A DNA stretch of 64,000 nt from Saksenaea vasiformis B4078. Taxonomy: Eukaryota > Mucoromycota > Mucoromycetes > Mucorales > Saksenaeaceae. The notes under the pieces are model-generated. The model was given only the letters and a program-made list of their open reading frames with translations, was not told the DNA's origin and did no database searches. Shown one piece after another: positions 1-13,296 of the stretch (the stretch's first letter is position 1; each line of letters opens with the position of its first letter). The stretch spans positions 44,024 through 108,023 of the forward strand of contig JNDT01002369.1 of NCBI GenBank assembly GCA_000697055.1, written 5' to 3'. The translations under genes were made by a program, and so were the position numbers.

Positions 1-3000
1 GAACAAGATTCGACGGCAAACCAATCTGAGATGAGAGCGGCGTTCAGTAGTCGGCTAAACGCTAACGATAATGAAGGCCTGGTTGCATTGGCAGATCATA
101 ATAACAACAACGCCGAAGGCTTCTTTTCTACAACGAGTACTGATGGAACGCTACAGCAACCTCTCCACGGACATGCAGCCTACAGAGATGACGATTTTGG
201 AATGCCTCACTATGAAGACCGTGCGGAAGTAATAGGGTCCTCGTCATCCTCTTCTTCTTCTTCTAGTCATCGTCCAGAATCTGACGAAAATAGACACCAC
301 CGTTACAAAGGAAAAGAAAGGGAAGAGGAAGTACATGGAGATGTTCCATGGAGAACGGCAACTTCTACGGCGGACGCCGTGCATGAAGAGGAAGATGAAC
401 AAGACAGCGAGAGTATCTGGCAACGGTACAAGGAGAATGATAGACATCGTCGAGCGGCGTCTGAAGAAACGTGGCGAGAGGATGACGCTGTTCGCCAGAG
501 ACAGGCGTGGAGAAATACACGCAGGGTTCTTGATGACCACGAAAGATGGATAGACGAGATGATTAATATGGCCGAGGTCCGTCAGGAGCAAGCTCGACAA
601 AACCAGCGTAGAATCGTTGACAATCGCGCAAGAGAATGGGCTTTAGAAGGAGCGGCAGAGAGAAACAACAACGTTGGCAACCACCAAGAAAATGCTGAAC
701 CTGATAATGATGAACCGTTTGATATTGGCGAGGACATGGATGGCGTTCTGGAAGCGATTGGTATGCGTGGCAATATGCTAACACTTGTGCAAAACGCTAC
801 TTTGATGTCTCTTATGATCACTTTGTGCCTCGTTATAGCCGTCTGGCTCCCATATGTAGTGGGGCGTTTCATCATCTTGGTAGGACAGGTACCTTAATTT
901 TTAGTTTCATAGTTTAACCTTCTTTTGCCGTCGTAGTTACAACCAATTCACCTTGTACAGAAGCCTATCTATATCATGAGATTAGTCACAGATCCTTTGG
1001 TTGATTTTACCTTGGATCACGCTATTCCCTTTATGTGGTCCACAACCATGTTAGATCGTGTTGTTTCTAGACATGCTGGGGACACTCTACGCCAGATCGG
1101 AGATACCATTTATCAAGCCGCGCTTGGTTTCCACGGGCATCCTCAGACAGACAATGGACGGCAAATCGGCAGCGAAACGCAAGTAGACGCTTCATTAGAT
1201 TCTGTGGTCACAACAGCCTGGTCCGTGGTGAAATCGGTGTTTGAAGTAGCCGAGCGTACCTGTCGCGGCTTTGCTATGGGGCAAACAGGACTAGATCGGA
1301 CCGTGTGTATCGTGGCAGGATATACCTTCCTCATTCTTCTCGGATCATGGTACCTTGGTCGTGCCCGTGCTATGCGGGCAAGAGAAAATGGTGTTCAGGT
1401 GCTGTTACGACAACAAGGCGTTTTCCTCAAGGTGCTCTTCTTCACTGGACTTGAGCTGGTTATCTTCCCTATGTTCTGTGGATTCTTCCTTGATTTTACT
1501 GCCTCGCCTGCGTTTTCTGATACATCGCGATGGTCATTTTATCGAGAGAACCCATACAGCTCGGTGTTCCTGCACTGGTTCCTGGGTACAGGCTTCCTGT
1601 TTCACTTCGCCATCTTTATTACACTTTGTCGCGAGATACTCCGACCAGGCGTGATGTGGTTCCTGCGGGACCCAAATGACCCACAGTTCCAGCCTATTCA
1701 GGAAATGGTAGATCGACCAACGCCAATGCTGATCAAGAGGATTTCTCAAAGCATCCTCATGTACTCAATCGTGGTGGCAGTGGGTGTCGGCCTTTCAACT
1801 TGGATCCTTAGTCAATGTACATCCTTCTTCCCTCTGCGCCTACCCTATCGGTGTGTTTTTTTTTTTTTAAGATGCATGCATGCTCATGAACTCTTCTTTT
1901 TCTTGTAATAGGACACCGTTGTCGACACTTGCATTGGACCTTCTGGCACTACAGTTCATTTCGTCGCCTTTGATGCGTTATTTGAACCCACGGCAAGTTT
2001 TCAAGAATCTGCTTGTACGATGGTGGCATGTGACATCTCATCAACTCCGTTTGACATCGTACATGTTCAATGGCCGCTACCCCGAGGAGGAGGGAGTTCA
2101 TGTGAGGCGAACATGGAAGGCATGGCTTCTGCGACAAAAGGCTCCTATCGATAATGATGACACCTATGCAGACGTTTCCATTGGGGATGCTCCGGTCATA
2201 TTTAAGCGTGAGGGGCAATTGGCTAGAGTACCAAAGTATGACAATGTCCCGGTTGTACCTGGTCGCCCCATGGTCATCCCAGTGAACCCTGTAACACTTG
2301 AGCCGATTGATGAAAAAGAACAAGGACAACTTCATCCTGCGGCCACGGAATCGAAAGACCAAGAGCATTCCACAGCCATTGTATACGTACCGCCTCATTT
2401 CCGATGGAGGGTAAGCTGCTGGCCAAACTGTGGACAAAGCTAAATCTTGGTGGCTAGGTGATTTTGTTTCTGGTAGTAATGTGGCTGTCTGGACTTGTGT
2501 TCGCTGTTGGTGTTCTTGTGACGCCAGGTTGGTTCGACGGATCAAATTTGAACGGGTCATTCATTTGTTTTTTATAGTTCTTCTTGGTCGTTTGGTGTTT
2601 GATATTTGTCTTCCGGCGAATACTGCCGTTCACGACGTTTATACGTTTACGCTTGGTGCTGGAATTATGTTATCAGCTGGGTTTACGTTAAATTGGGTCG
2701 GTCACAAGTTCGCCATGCTGAAAGCAGATGGCTACAAAGTGGCCCTAGCATCTGTAGTGGCAAACTGCAAGGAGAAACTTGCTTTGGTCAGATTATTTAA
2801 TTATCACTTTTGGCGGTTCCTGACATTTTTTTTCTTTTGGTCATAGACGTTGAAGCTTGGCTATCTGATTGGTGCATTTGGAATTGTCATCCCATTACTT
2901 GTGGGTGTGGCGGTTGATCTTTACCTATTTATACCTATTCAGGGCTCAAAATTACCATTAGAAATCCACGTTTCGCAGGTAAGGGTTTAAAGTCGAACCT

Positions 3001-3520
3001 AAATGTTTGGGGAGGACTCATAATCTACATTATAGGATTGGTCCCTAGGTGTTGCACTCGTAGGCTTACTTTACGGGGCTGTGTACGTGTTACCGAATAA
3101 CGCTTGGCGACGAAAGCTTGACCAAATATTCGGGAATGACATGCTCTTTGTGAACCCATGGGAAATCACACGTTCCATGGTCTTGTTTATGATTAGCACA
3201 ACCGTTGCAGCTATTGTTGTACCAGGCACGCTAGCGGTGGGATTAAGTTATGTCTTTGGTAAGAATCAACTGTAACTCCCTTCTTGGTTCGCTAATCTTT
3301 TTTTTTCTCTTTTACCCTACAAGATCCTTCATTACAAGTTACCCTATTTCGGGGAATCTATCCTGTTGTTTTGTTTTTATCTGCAACCGTCGCTACACTT
3401 GCAGTATGTGCCAAATTATTCGGTGTCTGGATGAGAAAGGTCCGAGATGACGCTTACATGATTGGTAAACAGCTGCACAATCTTGAAGAGACGGGGACCA
3501 TGTCAACGTCAATGAAATAA
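1..3520 (+). CDS. SSM4: Doa10/SSM4/MARCH6-type ER membrane E3 ubiquitin ligase, C-terminal part (5' end outside window)
   Basis: The family is a multispanning ER/inner-nuclear-membrane RING-CH ubiquitin ligase of ERAD-C. The coding sequence is already open at base 1, so the RING-CH domain lies upstream. Exons read by hand: <1-888, 937-1850, 1912-2410, 2458-2527, 2578-2786, 2847-2978, 3036-3258, 3324-3520; all phases agree and all introns are GT-AG and about 47-65 nt. The first part is a charged, low-complexity cytosolic loop with serine and Glu/Arg runs. It is followed by many hydrophobic segments. Family hallmarks are HWFLGTGFLFHFAIF, REILRPGVMWFLRDPNDP and LRLPYRTPLSTLALDLLALQ, the Doa10/MARCH6 core, and the C-terminal VRDDAYMIGKQLHN matches the family tail. 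No frameshift was seen. Identification is strong; only the N-terminus is missing. Confidence 0.93.
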
Positions 3521-4166
3521 TTTGTCTATATTTGCGTCACACTAATTGTATTACAAAGCTAGAAAAAGCGATGTAGAACCTTTTTGTCCTTTGTTGTATT
3601 GTTTGTTCTTTTTTCTTAAAAAATTGCATGTTATTTTATTAGCTTATACAGTGGAAAATGAAAGAGAACAGGTTTTCCACGGTGAAGGGCCCCCATGACG
3701 AAAGATAAAAAAGAAAAGAGGGTGTCAAGGTGCATTATAAACCCTAGATCTTATGCTTGTCATCTGCTACAGTCTTGTGCGAGATAGCGATCCGATAGGA
3801 TTACATCATTTATGGTTCCGCATGATGTTCATATAGTACCTTAGAGCCTTATTACGTGGCACATGAAAAAAGAGCGACTATTAACGGAACCCGTGACCAT
3901 TGATGAAAGTGCAGAGTAACGTTCAAAAAAAAAAAGGAATCGTCACGATAAACAAACCTAAATTGTAGTCTTTATAAGTCTGTTCGCGAACGTTTCTTTT
4001 CCCTTTTTCTCTTTCCCTTTCGTATAAACTTTGTCTTTCTTCCTTGTCTCTTTGTCTCTCTGTTTCTATCTCTTTCTTCCTCTTTTTTTTCTTTTCCCGG
4101 AAGTAAGATTACCGAGAAGGAAATTGGTGTTTTTTTTTCTTGTGTTATTAAATTCTATTTCAGCAG
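3521..4166. other. Intergenic region, no gene seen
   Basis: AT-rich spacer between the ligase stop and the next gene. The last 200 bases (about 3990-4160) are a pyrimidine-rich T/C tract, typical of a fungal promoter or 5' leader for the following gene. No RNA gene or repeat was recognised. Confidence 0.6.
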
Positions 4167-4700
4167 ATGAGCACTTATTCAGAGCTGAGCCCTGTTTGTC
4201 ATCACAGTTCGTCTTCAAGCCAACATGTCGGTCGTATGCGTAACTCAACTTATTTCTCCAAACAACTCCGGAACGATAAATCAAGGTTGTTGACAACACC
4301 ATTGAATTCCCCTTCTTCGCCTCCTTCCTTTTTAGCCACACCTCCCTCGACTCCTTCCATTGCCACGACAACGACAACGATCCCTACAACAAGTACAAGA
4401 ACTTGTAATTTCACATGGCTGGTTTTTATGAATGAAAAATGGGTTCCGTTTGACGTACCCAACCAGACAAAACTAGAACAGACCCTGTCGTTGGGTGGGA
4501 CCTTTGTAGACATTACCGATTCCCATTTTCCCGACGTCAAGCGCGTGCGTGTTTTCCCGAAAAACAATTATCTTAGTTATCTTGGGGTGAAATACAGACT
4601 ATCTCGGATCATGCAACCCGACGCTTGGCTGGACCATGTCAACTTGCATCGTGAAAGAGAAAACAAAAGAATGGAAGGTCGGATCTGGGCAATTTCATAA
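4167..4700 (+). CDS. Small protein with a WWE-like C-terminal region, function unknown
   Basis: An intronless 177-codon frame follows a pyrimidine-rich leader and precedes another C/T-rich tract, so both flanks look like a real transcription unit. Residues 1-85 are Ser/Thr/Pro-rich and probably disordered. Residues 88-155 are compact and aromatic: NFTWLVFMNEKWVPFD, then LGGTFVDITDSHFPDVKRVRVFP, then YLGVKYRLSRIM. The pattern of a tryptophan, a basic W-x-PF motif, a short helix and a final RLSRI strand resembles the WWE fold, which in other proteins binds poly-ADP-ribose or mediates ubiquitin-system contacts. That assignment is inference from pattern only; the frame could be a lineage-specific family. 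Confidence 0.6.
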   Translation: MSTYSELSPVCHHSSSSSQHVGRMRNSTYFSKQLRNDKSRLLTTPLNSPSSPPSFLATPPSTPSIATTTTTIPTTSTRTCNFTWLVFMNEKWVPFDVPNQTKLEQTLSLGGTFVDITDSHFPDVKRVRVFPKNNYLSYLGVKYRLSRIMQPDAWLDHVNLHRERENKRMEGRIWAIS

Positions 4701-7700
4701 ACAACAACAACCGCCATTTTCCCTTCTCTCTTTCATCTGCTTCTTTTTCTCTCTCCTCACTCTTTTTTTCTCTATAGTAACGTTATTGTAATTTTCTTCA
4801 TCGCATGCATTTCTTTGCTTGTCTTTCTTTTTCCTTTTTGTATCATGTTGGATTCTCATAAAGTTAGCCGTTTGGTTTTTTTCTTACTTTTTCTTCATTT
4901 CGCTTTTAAAGGGACGGGTACGCGCGGCAAGTCCTATTTCAAAAGAAGGTCATCTGATATAGGACATGAGATCCCTTTTTTTTAACGTTGTGTAATGACT
5001 CCAGGTTGTCCACGGGAACTCTTTTGTGTTCAAAACGCCACTACTGAAACACTAAACATGGACATTTGTAGCACGAACGTGGCAAGGTTCGAAACACAGA
5101 CAAGTCAAAACAACGCCAATCCCATGATCAAGGAAGAAATTTGGAAGCCCTTGATTTACCACCCATTTGCATTAAATAGATCTGCTCCGCTTTAAAAAAA
5201 TGTTGCCCTCTCAAAGCATGGCAAAGAGGACCCCTCTTTAGCTGGATTCCGTTACATAGTTTATACTTTTTCAGAACTTCTCTCCTCGCGATGAGCAGGC
5301 TTCTTTGTTAAATTATTTTCCCGTTGCTCAACTTGTCAATGATCTTTTGTTCGTCATCATCGTTGACATGCCTGGTATAGCGAGACGATCCAATGAACCC
5401 GAGCCCCTGATCTTCACATTCGTGATTGTACCGTGATCTGGAGTCATCATGAGTTGCGGGTCTGATCTCACAATTCACCTTTGTTGTTTGAAAAGAAAAA
5501 TACCCCACGCTTGGTTACATAGTAACTGAGTACAATGGCTGATGACCAATAGAGGGCTTAGTCGCAGGAGAAACCAAAACCAAAAAAAAAAAAAGATTAT
5601 TATGTAGGCTGTTCAAAACAACCGGTAGTTTTGCAACTAGTAGCGTGCCTTAAAGGGAACCTGACCAATTCTCCTAGGATCACGGCAGTAGTAGGAAAAT
5701 CGGGATATTTGCACCCCCGCAGGTGACCCTTGTTGATCCTGGGTTGTATTGCAGGAAGACCGTGTGCTTTAAATACACCCGAAATTCCGTTGTAGCTAAT
5801 CCACAGGCACCATACATCATCCTAACGTTGCGTTTTATTTCTTGAGATAAACGAGAAAGGAAGTCGAAGGTGCGCATACCTAAACGACAAGAAAGTTAAT
5901 AATGAAATGCCACAACGCGTGCTACTTACCTTTTCGTTCAGCGACTTCCGATCGAACTGAGCCCTCGTCACACAACCCGGATCGTTTATGAAACGATATA
6001 TAGTATTCGTTCTTTCAGGGCCTCTTCTTCAGAAAAAAGATACGCGACTTTCTGGTGTCCTACTCTCTATTGTACATAAAAGGGTAACAGACATTTGCGA
6101 GTAAGCTGCCAATTTTGAATATCAACGTAAACTTCACATGCGAAACTAGCAACGCTTGCCACGTCCGTGGCATTTGTGACATCAGAACACATTATAGATA
6201 GTGCTGAAGGGTTGCACAGACGTAGCACATTCAACAGATAGAAAATTAGCGCGGGAAATGGTAAAGTCACTGAGACCCAGGAGAATGGATTGGAAAGTCT
6301 GAGAATGATCGGCTGCTGTATCGAACTTTCTTTGATACTTGCATCCTCGGCTTATACTTTCCGATAGAAACAAAAAAATTTATAGTAAAACGAACAAATC
6401 TCTTCCTCAAAGTAATAACAAACATATGTATGTGTGAGAGTGTAAGTAGAGATGAGTGTCTGTTTGCCAAGTCGATGGTTGGGCACAGGAGCAAAAAGAG
6501 AGAAAGAGTTAAAAAAAAAACGTGGACGCAAAGGCGGACCTCGAAAATAGGGTAACGCAAACATCGTCGTGCAACGGAACAGCATCTCTGCTGAAACTTC
6601 GTCCTTAATAAGCCGTTCATTATTACCTTTTCCATTTAGGTGGTTACATGTATCGCTCAACGCACATCAAAATAGCGTATTATCAACTTTATCAAATGTA
6701 CTCCATTCTGACTTTGTTTATATATCGCCTAACAAGGATCCCTAATAGGTAGCTATACAAATAAGGCACTTTGTGACCGGTAACGAACCCTTTCGGTTAC
6801 TGTCGTTCAGTTACGTTGGGCGCCAATGGACGTTCATCCTTCTTATGCGCTATGAAGAAATAGCTTCCGCGTAGTAATAGCAGTCAATACAGTCTCAGTT
6901 TGGCTACACTCCGGGAAACACTGATCAGTTGCAAGCCAGCACAGTGTGTGTCTTCGATCTTTACTTTTTGATTGTGGCTGTAGAAACTTATAATCGCATT
7001 ATAACGTCTTCTGTGATAATCAAAAACAATCGGAGAACCGGTAACTTTTTACCGGAGGATGTAATTATTCTTATCACATCATAGATGGATCTTATGAACA
7101 AAATAATGCATAGATGATCATATCTGTGCATAAACTCAGAACAGCCATTGAGAGCACAGGGATTGATGATACAATTGCTTGTCGTTTACAATAATCAAAA
7201 CGAAGCACTTCGAATGTTTGTCTTCCTTGTTGCAGCAGTAGCGCGCAATGTTACTTGACAACATCCTGCCTTCACATGCCTCCTGATCTTTACCTATCCG
7301 ATATCGTGGGTATCAAAGCGCAAGACTTTCTCCCACTTCACAAATACAACTTTTACTATGCGTTTTTGTTTTTAGTCTTGTGATTGTCGAAAAAAGATAG
7401 CTTCTATTCTTACCTTCCGTCGTGTATGATATGGTCCGTGGTGTGAAGCGTCTGTAATATAGAAATGCAGAAGTAAATAGGATTTTGCTTGCGAAAGAAC
7501 AAGGACTCAGGATACGATGGTAGTTTTCACCGTCTCAGCTCCGGAAACCAGAGTTTTCTGCTAGTTGGTGGTCTGACACTTAGAAAGCTTTAGTTGTGCG
7601 TCCTTTCTTTCGTTTTTAGAGATTGATAACGCTAGCCTAACATGATTTATATATGTTGGCGCTCTTCATTGCAATGTATCGTAGATTAGTACGATGGGTT

Positions 7701-10700
7701 GTTTTTGGACCTTCGTCCTACAAAATTTCGCGTTGGATGTTGATGATAGGCTGCGCATGATGATTGCTGACGAAGCATAACGTGGACGAGTCATTAACAA
7801 GTCAACGAGCTGGATCACAATGTCACAAACCTGTTGACGGCCTCACCCCTTCATGGTCTAAGCGCAGATCGGCATCGGCACCTCTAAGATATGAATGTGA
7901 ATTCAGACGTGAGACAAGGCGACGTCAGTATATGACATTGTTTCCTACAAAAGTGTCCATGCACACGTTTCTTTGTTAAACAGCCTCCTGCTATCTTGAC
8001 GACAAATCATCGCAGTTGACAATACAGCGTCAATATTTATCCACGCGATTCTCTCTAAACTACTGTTTGTGTCGTTTTGAGTAACATGACACCATGTGCA
8101 TGCATTACTGGATTTGTTGTACAACTCTGCGTTAGCTTAAGATTATCGGCGTTACATCCAGGTGAACTTTGCGCTTTGAGCGGTTTTCTTTTTACTCATC
8201 CTTTTTGGTCTGTTGTTTATTAGCCTGCATGATTTCTTTCTTGAACCGTCTTGGTCATGTTGACACTCTCTGCCCATCACTCATTTCCTCAATAGACTAC
8301 TAGACTCTGTATCATCTCAAGATCACTGCAGTGGGCATATTTCACTACCAGTCCCTTCCACACCAGAATAACCTTTACACTGGGCTCACCACAACTGTTA
8401 TTCCATTTACTATCATCGAATTAGCTATACATAGACAGACACAATCTATTTAAAGAAGCGTTAGATAGCATCCAACGGACAGTAAAGTGTGTTGCTCTTC
8501 ACGACCTTAAATCACTTTTATTACTTCGTAATCATGTTTACACGATCCAAAAAATCCAGTTTACACCGAAAGGTAACCATGCCTAGATTACTCTGATGCA
8601 AGATCTTTTCAGGCAATTGTTTTCTCGTTTCTTTTATGTGAGAAAACCTGTTTAGCTCGCCAGCTGTGTTATAATTTACGAAGGTGATTTCAAATAGTGC
8701 AAATTTACGATAAATTGTATTTCATAGATGATGAAGGCAAGTATTGTGCAACCGGAAATTCACCGAAGTAAAAAGTCTAAACCCTTTTGGGATTGTAGTC
8801 ACTCAAAAGTGATTTCCCATTTTGAATAAACTCCCTTTCTTCTGCAGATCAAAGTTCTCCGGAAAAAAGAAAACAGCAATTTAATCGACAGATAACACAA
8901 TGCTCTTATTTGTTCGACTGAAAGGGAGTGAGCTGATATTGTTCTTGGTGCAGGCTTCTATGGTAGCTTCCATTCGGCACAACACCGATCACATATTGTT
9001 TCTATTAAAAAAAAGGAAACAAGCGACTAAATTTACAGTGATGAATAGCGTGCATTAACTCTGTACGTCCTGCAACGTCTAACCTTTCAAAGGCAATACC
9101 ATTCCATCAACGAGGCCAATACTTGATAAAATCAACTCTCACCTTCCTTACGCTTATTTTCTAAATATCAAATATTACTTAATAGATCGAATACGTATGC
9201 AGTATTTGTCCTGAAATGACTAGGTCTGCGTTTCACGGGAACTTACCTATGGACATGACCCGTAACCAACGCTCATACCGGAGCTCCGACGCAGTGCTCA
9301 GTTAAATCCTACGTGCACGATATGTATTGACGCTGCTGTACGTTCTAACGTAGCAGCAACTAATTCGCACGTCTGTGCATGTGGTTCATGTCGCCTTGTT
9401 CGCTTTCTGTCCTTGCTTAATAGCCAATCTAAGCGGCTTTTCAGCCCCATTTACCGTGTAGGGAGTAGCGTATGTTTATGGCTCTCATTTTATTCTGTGC
9501 CACCAGCTTGCGCCATATGAGCGACAAGCAGCAGCGTCTGTGAGCGAATAAGCTTCTTTCCTCCTAGGTGATCTTTGCGGTTATCATCATGGAACGATTG
9601 ATATATATCTAGCCGTCCGTTGCTATTTTGCTCAAGGTGCTGTGGATATTATGCAATTCTATTTTAGTGATTTCTCCACTATCGATGGTAACAACGTGAC
9701 TCGAAGCAATGCTCTCAGTGAACGAACTGATCTTTCATCTAAAATAACTTTTTCAAGCGGCGCCTATGTCTTAGCGAAAAAAACGATGCGCCACAAATAG
9801 GGGAAATCTCCAAGACCGATTTATCAGAGCCATGTACGCATCATTTTGCCTTTCACGCTTACTAGACCGAAGGAATTCTTATTATACTTCGCGATCATTA
9901 ATGATTGGTGCATTCATTTGCTGAAGTTGATGATGCTTCTATTACATTGAACTATGTCAGTAGTACTGTGTTACACTGAAAGTCGGCCTGTCTCTTTGCT
10001 CAAGACGAAGTGCAGTAAGAAATCCTCACCCCTTTGTCTAGCTGAGATACTCTATGCATTAGAGTATCACCATAGAGGAGGAAGAGATTGGCTATGGACA
10101 AGAGACACGAGGACAAGGTCGGCATGACGTCAAATTTGATCTCTATGTACCTCGTGACCGCAACTAGACATACAACCTGCTGTGCATCGTTGAGCTTGGC
10201 CACTGATCTGACGATAGCGACACGTTACTCCGTACGCATGAAATTGGACATGTTGTAGAGCGGCGTCTTATTTGTTTAACAATGTAGGGCTATGAATCTA
10301 ACACAACAGGAACATTATTGTAGTGGAACACGCATTGGTGTACTTTATACGGCTTGCCCCGAATTTTATAGCGTTTTTGAATTAAATATTGAGATATATA
10401 TTCCAATATCTCGTCTGATAAGGAGGGCTTATATGAAAGAGAGACAGGGAAAAATGGATAATTGATTTACCAAATGTGATTTTTTTAATCGGTAATTAGG
10501 ACAATGGTCCACTATGGAAAATGGGTTCCCGATTGTCTAGTTATCGTTAAGCAAATGGCAGCCCATCAAGGGCCCATACCACCTGTTGTCGACTATTTTT
10601 TGGTTGCGGAAAAGCAGTCAATCGGGAAATCACATTAGGTTCTCCTTGAGAGTAATTGACTGGGTTTCATCTTTGGTAGTGCTGAGGTCGTCTATGCAAG

Positions 10701-13296
10701 GCAGAGAAGGAGGTTTGAAATACAGTAGCCGACCTAAACTTCTGAGAACCTTTTGTGGATTCTGTATCCATTCAAACGTTTCGCGTATCTGTTTCATCTT
10801 GATAACTAAGCAAACGGGTAACAATTGAAAATACAAACAGAAATATATTTTGTTATTGATTTGTACAATCGATTGGCTACGGCGTTTTTGCTGTTGCTCA
10901 AATGTGGTGTTTAATTTTCCATAATAAAATACGTTCAATTGAGAAAAATGACAGCAGTGAAAGTTCATTTTGCCAACAATAGACTTGCGACGTGTGATAG
11001 AAGTCAAGATGAATCCGATATAGTTGATATCATTTTTGTGAGTTCTTCATGGATTCGGAGAGCGAAAATAAGATGAAGTGATTAAAGCATCAGCTAACCA
11101 TTTTTAAGTCTGCAGTAAGAACTTGATAGTTTATTTTCGGCATCTGGAGCTACGGATGAAAGGGCAGTCATCTGAAAGAAACCCTTAAACATACTGAGCT
11201 AAATTCCAATGTCTAAAAAAAGCATTTTTCATTTTTCTGTTGTTTAGAGCGCGCATATAGTAATAAGGCGCCATGTGAGCTAACAGATTTCTGGTAACTC
11301 CACTGTGCCACGCGACATAAGAAGTTTGAACGTGTACTTGGATAATGTTCTAAAACATCCGATAGAACTGAAAATAGTCCTGGTAAATGAAAGGAACCGG
11401 TATACGCAAGTTCGCCACGTGGCGGGGATATACGCATGCAATCAATTTGTACGCACATAAGTATCCTGTTCATAATGCGTTACACTGTACCTGCGCCCTC
11501 CCGACAGTATTCTTAGATCCTAAACCGACAGACGGGATTATCTATTACTTGTTTGGATGCTAGGGATCACAACTTGGAGACGCTGCAAGTCCACAAGGTA
11601 GAACGTTCTCAATATTTAATGAATTTAAAGTTGTCTCACCAAGGAGATTTCAGTAGCGCCACAGTGCTTAAAATCATACAGAGCAAGGGGCTTCTCAGAA
11701 GGAAAAAGACGCGAGGAGGAAAAACGGAGCTTGGCCATACAAAGTGGGGGAAGGGATCGACGTACCTTGTATTCAGTTGTCAGCGTGGCATTAACGTCAA
11801 CCCTACCATGTGTCCTTCCCGGCGAAACAGCGGAACCTGCCCGACACCTGAACTCCTGACGTTAAGAGCAGTGTAACGGTGCTACACGAGACTGTGTGAC
11901 AGCGACCCAAAATACGGCACCGAGGGAAGACCTTTCTGACTGAACGTATGTAATCGTCATCTCCAGCGCCCATGATCTGGGGACTTTCAAATGGAAGATC
12001 TCTTGAACTTTGACAGATGCACGGCTTATGCTAAACATGGCATAATCATTGCAGAATTTCATAGTCATGATTTCTACATTTTCGCCACTACGCTTTGAGG
12101 ATATAATTGGTTTTACTTCTATTTCTTTTTCAGCAGTGAAACGGATAAGGAAAATGACAGAGGAGAGCACAAGGAGAGGGAAGGAAAAACGTGGGAGAGC
12201 GGCAAGTGAAAATATCGTAACACAGGAGCGAAAAATGGGTTGTTTAGAAGCGCGCGAGATGAAATATACCTTCATAACAAACGTCATGCGCGTGCTTATT
12301 ATTGTCAGGGAGCCTTGAACGTAACGTCGTTTCCGGCAAATCGTTCAGCCATTACCTTTTCTTTTTTTTTTTTTTACTCTGTCGGTATTTTAACGTTTCT
12401 AAACCGGGATCATGTATCCAATGTTGAACCAATTCGACGGTTCAATCAAAAATGAGTATTTTACATCAATTGATGATTGGGTAATCAATAGTCAGTATTG
12501 GAAAGAATACTCCGCTTTTAAGGGAATCAGAAAAATGGTAGTGCGGATAGGGTCCGTGAAGTAGAATTATTGTTTTGGGCAATGGGTGCTGTAACCACGT
12601 TGCGCTCATCGATTTCAAGGCGAAAAAGGCAAACAACGTGGCTATTACATTGGTGCAACAAAAGCCGTGCCTTTCCTTTTCTTTTTTATATCCAAGTCTG
12701 GAAAATTGTATCGTGTCCACTGTTGTCAAAGAGCGGCTTGGTCCCTTCATATGGTATCTTCCACCATTTCTACGAAAGTTGTCATTATCACGATGAAACA
12801 TACACTAACCTAACCCCTCTGCTCCCTCTGTCTCCAATTTTTTTTTCCTTTGCATGGCAACTCCTACAATGCTATTTATGAGTTGTTTGCTTTGTGTTTT
12901 CTGTATTAGTAACATATTTGTAATCAAAGATCTCTATCGGATCAGGGATTATTCCAAAAAGAAAATGAAGGGTCTTTTTTATTTGTAACGAAACAATGGG
13001 TTGTCGCACAAGAATGGCAGTAGACATTCGGTTCCGGTCCAAATTAGGGCATCGATGGAAATTATATAACAGGCGCCTCTTCACACCCATCTACCTTGCT
13101 CCGGCCCTACCCTTTTTTTTAAGCGACTTCACAACATCTTGCGATTTCTTTTTCTCTTTTTATATATCTATATCTCTTTATCGACTTACTGCACTTTTAC
13201 TTCCCATTTTAAGCCCACAATCGTACCTCTTTTCACTTTCTAAGATCAACAGCAAACAAACAAACAAAAACAAAACAATCAAAAAAAAATATAAAC
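4701..13296. other. Long gene-poor region (8.6 kb)
   Basis: No frame here shows family motifs, consistent splice junctions or a conserved-looking protein; all open frames are short (under about 140 codons) and of biased composition. The start (4701-4990) is a T/C-rich tract that may belong to the 3' end of the preceding gene. A perfect 9-bp stem hairpin lies at 10046-10068. The last 200 bases (about 13100-13296) are pyrimidine-rich and then A-rich, a plausible promoter and leader for the Zn2Cys6 gene. The remainder could hold a decayed element or a noncoding RNA that I cannot recognise. Confidence 0.55.
10046..10068. repeat. Perfect short inverted repeat (9-bp stem, 5-base loop)
   Basis: GATACTCTA at 10046-10054 is followed by TGCAT and by the exact reverse complement TAGAGTATC at 10060-10068. 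It lies inside the gene-poor region with no adjacent gene and no T-run, so its role is unknown. Confidence 0.7.

Noticed and set aside
12049..12318. Basic plus-strand frame (KRIRKMTEESTRRGKEKRGRAA)
   Set aside because: Purine-rich composition only, no splice structure, no homologous-looking block, and an opposing frame of similar length.
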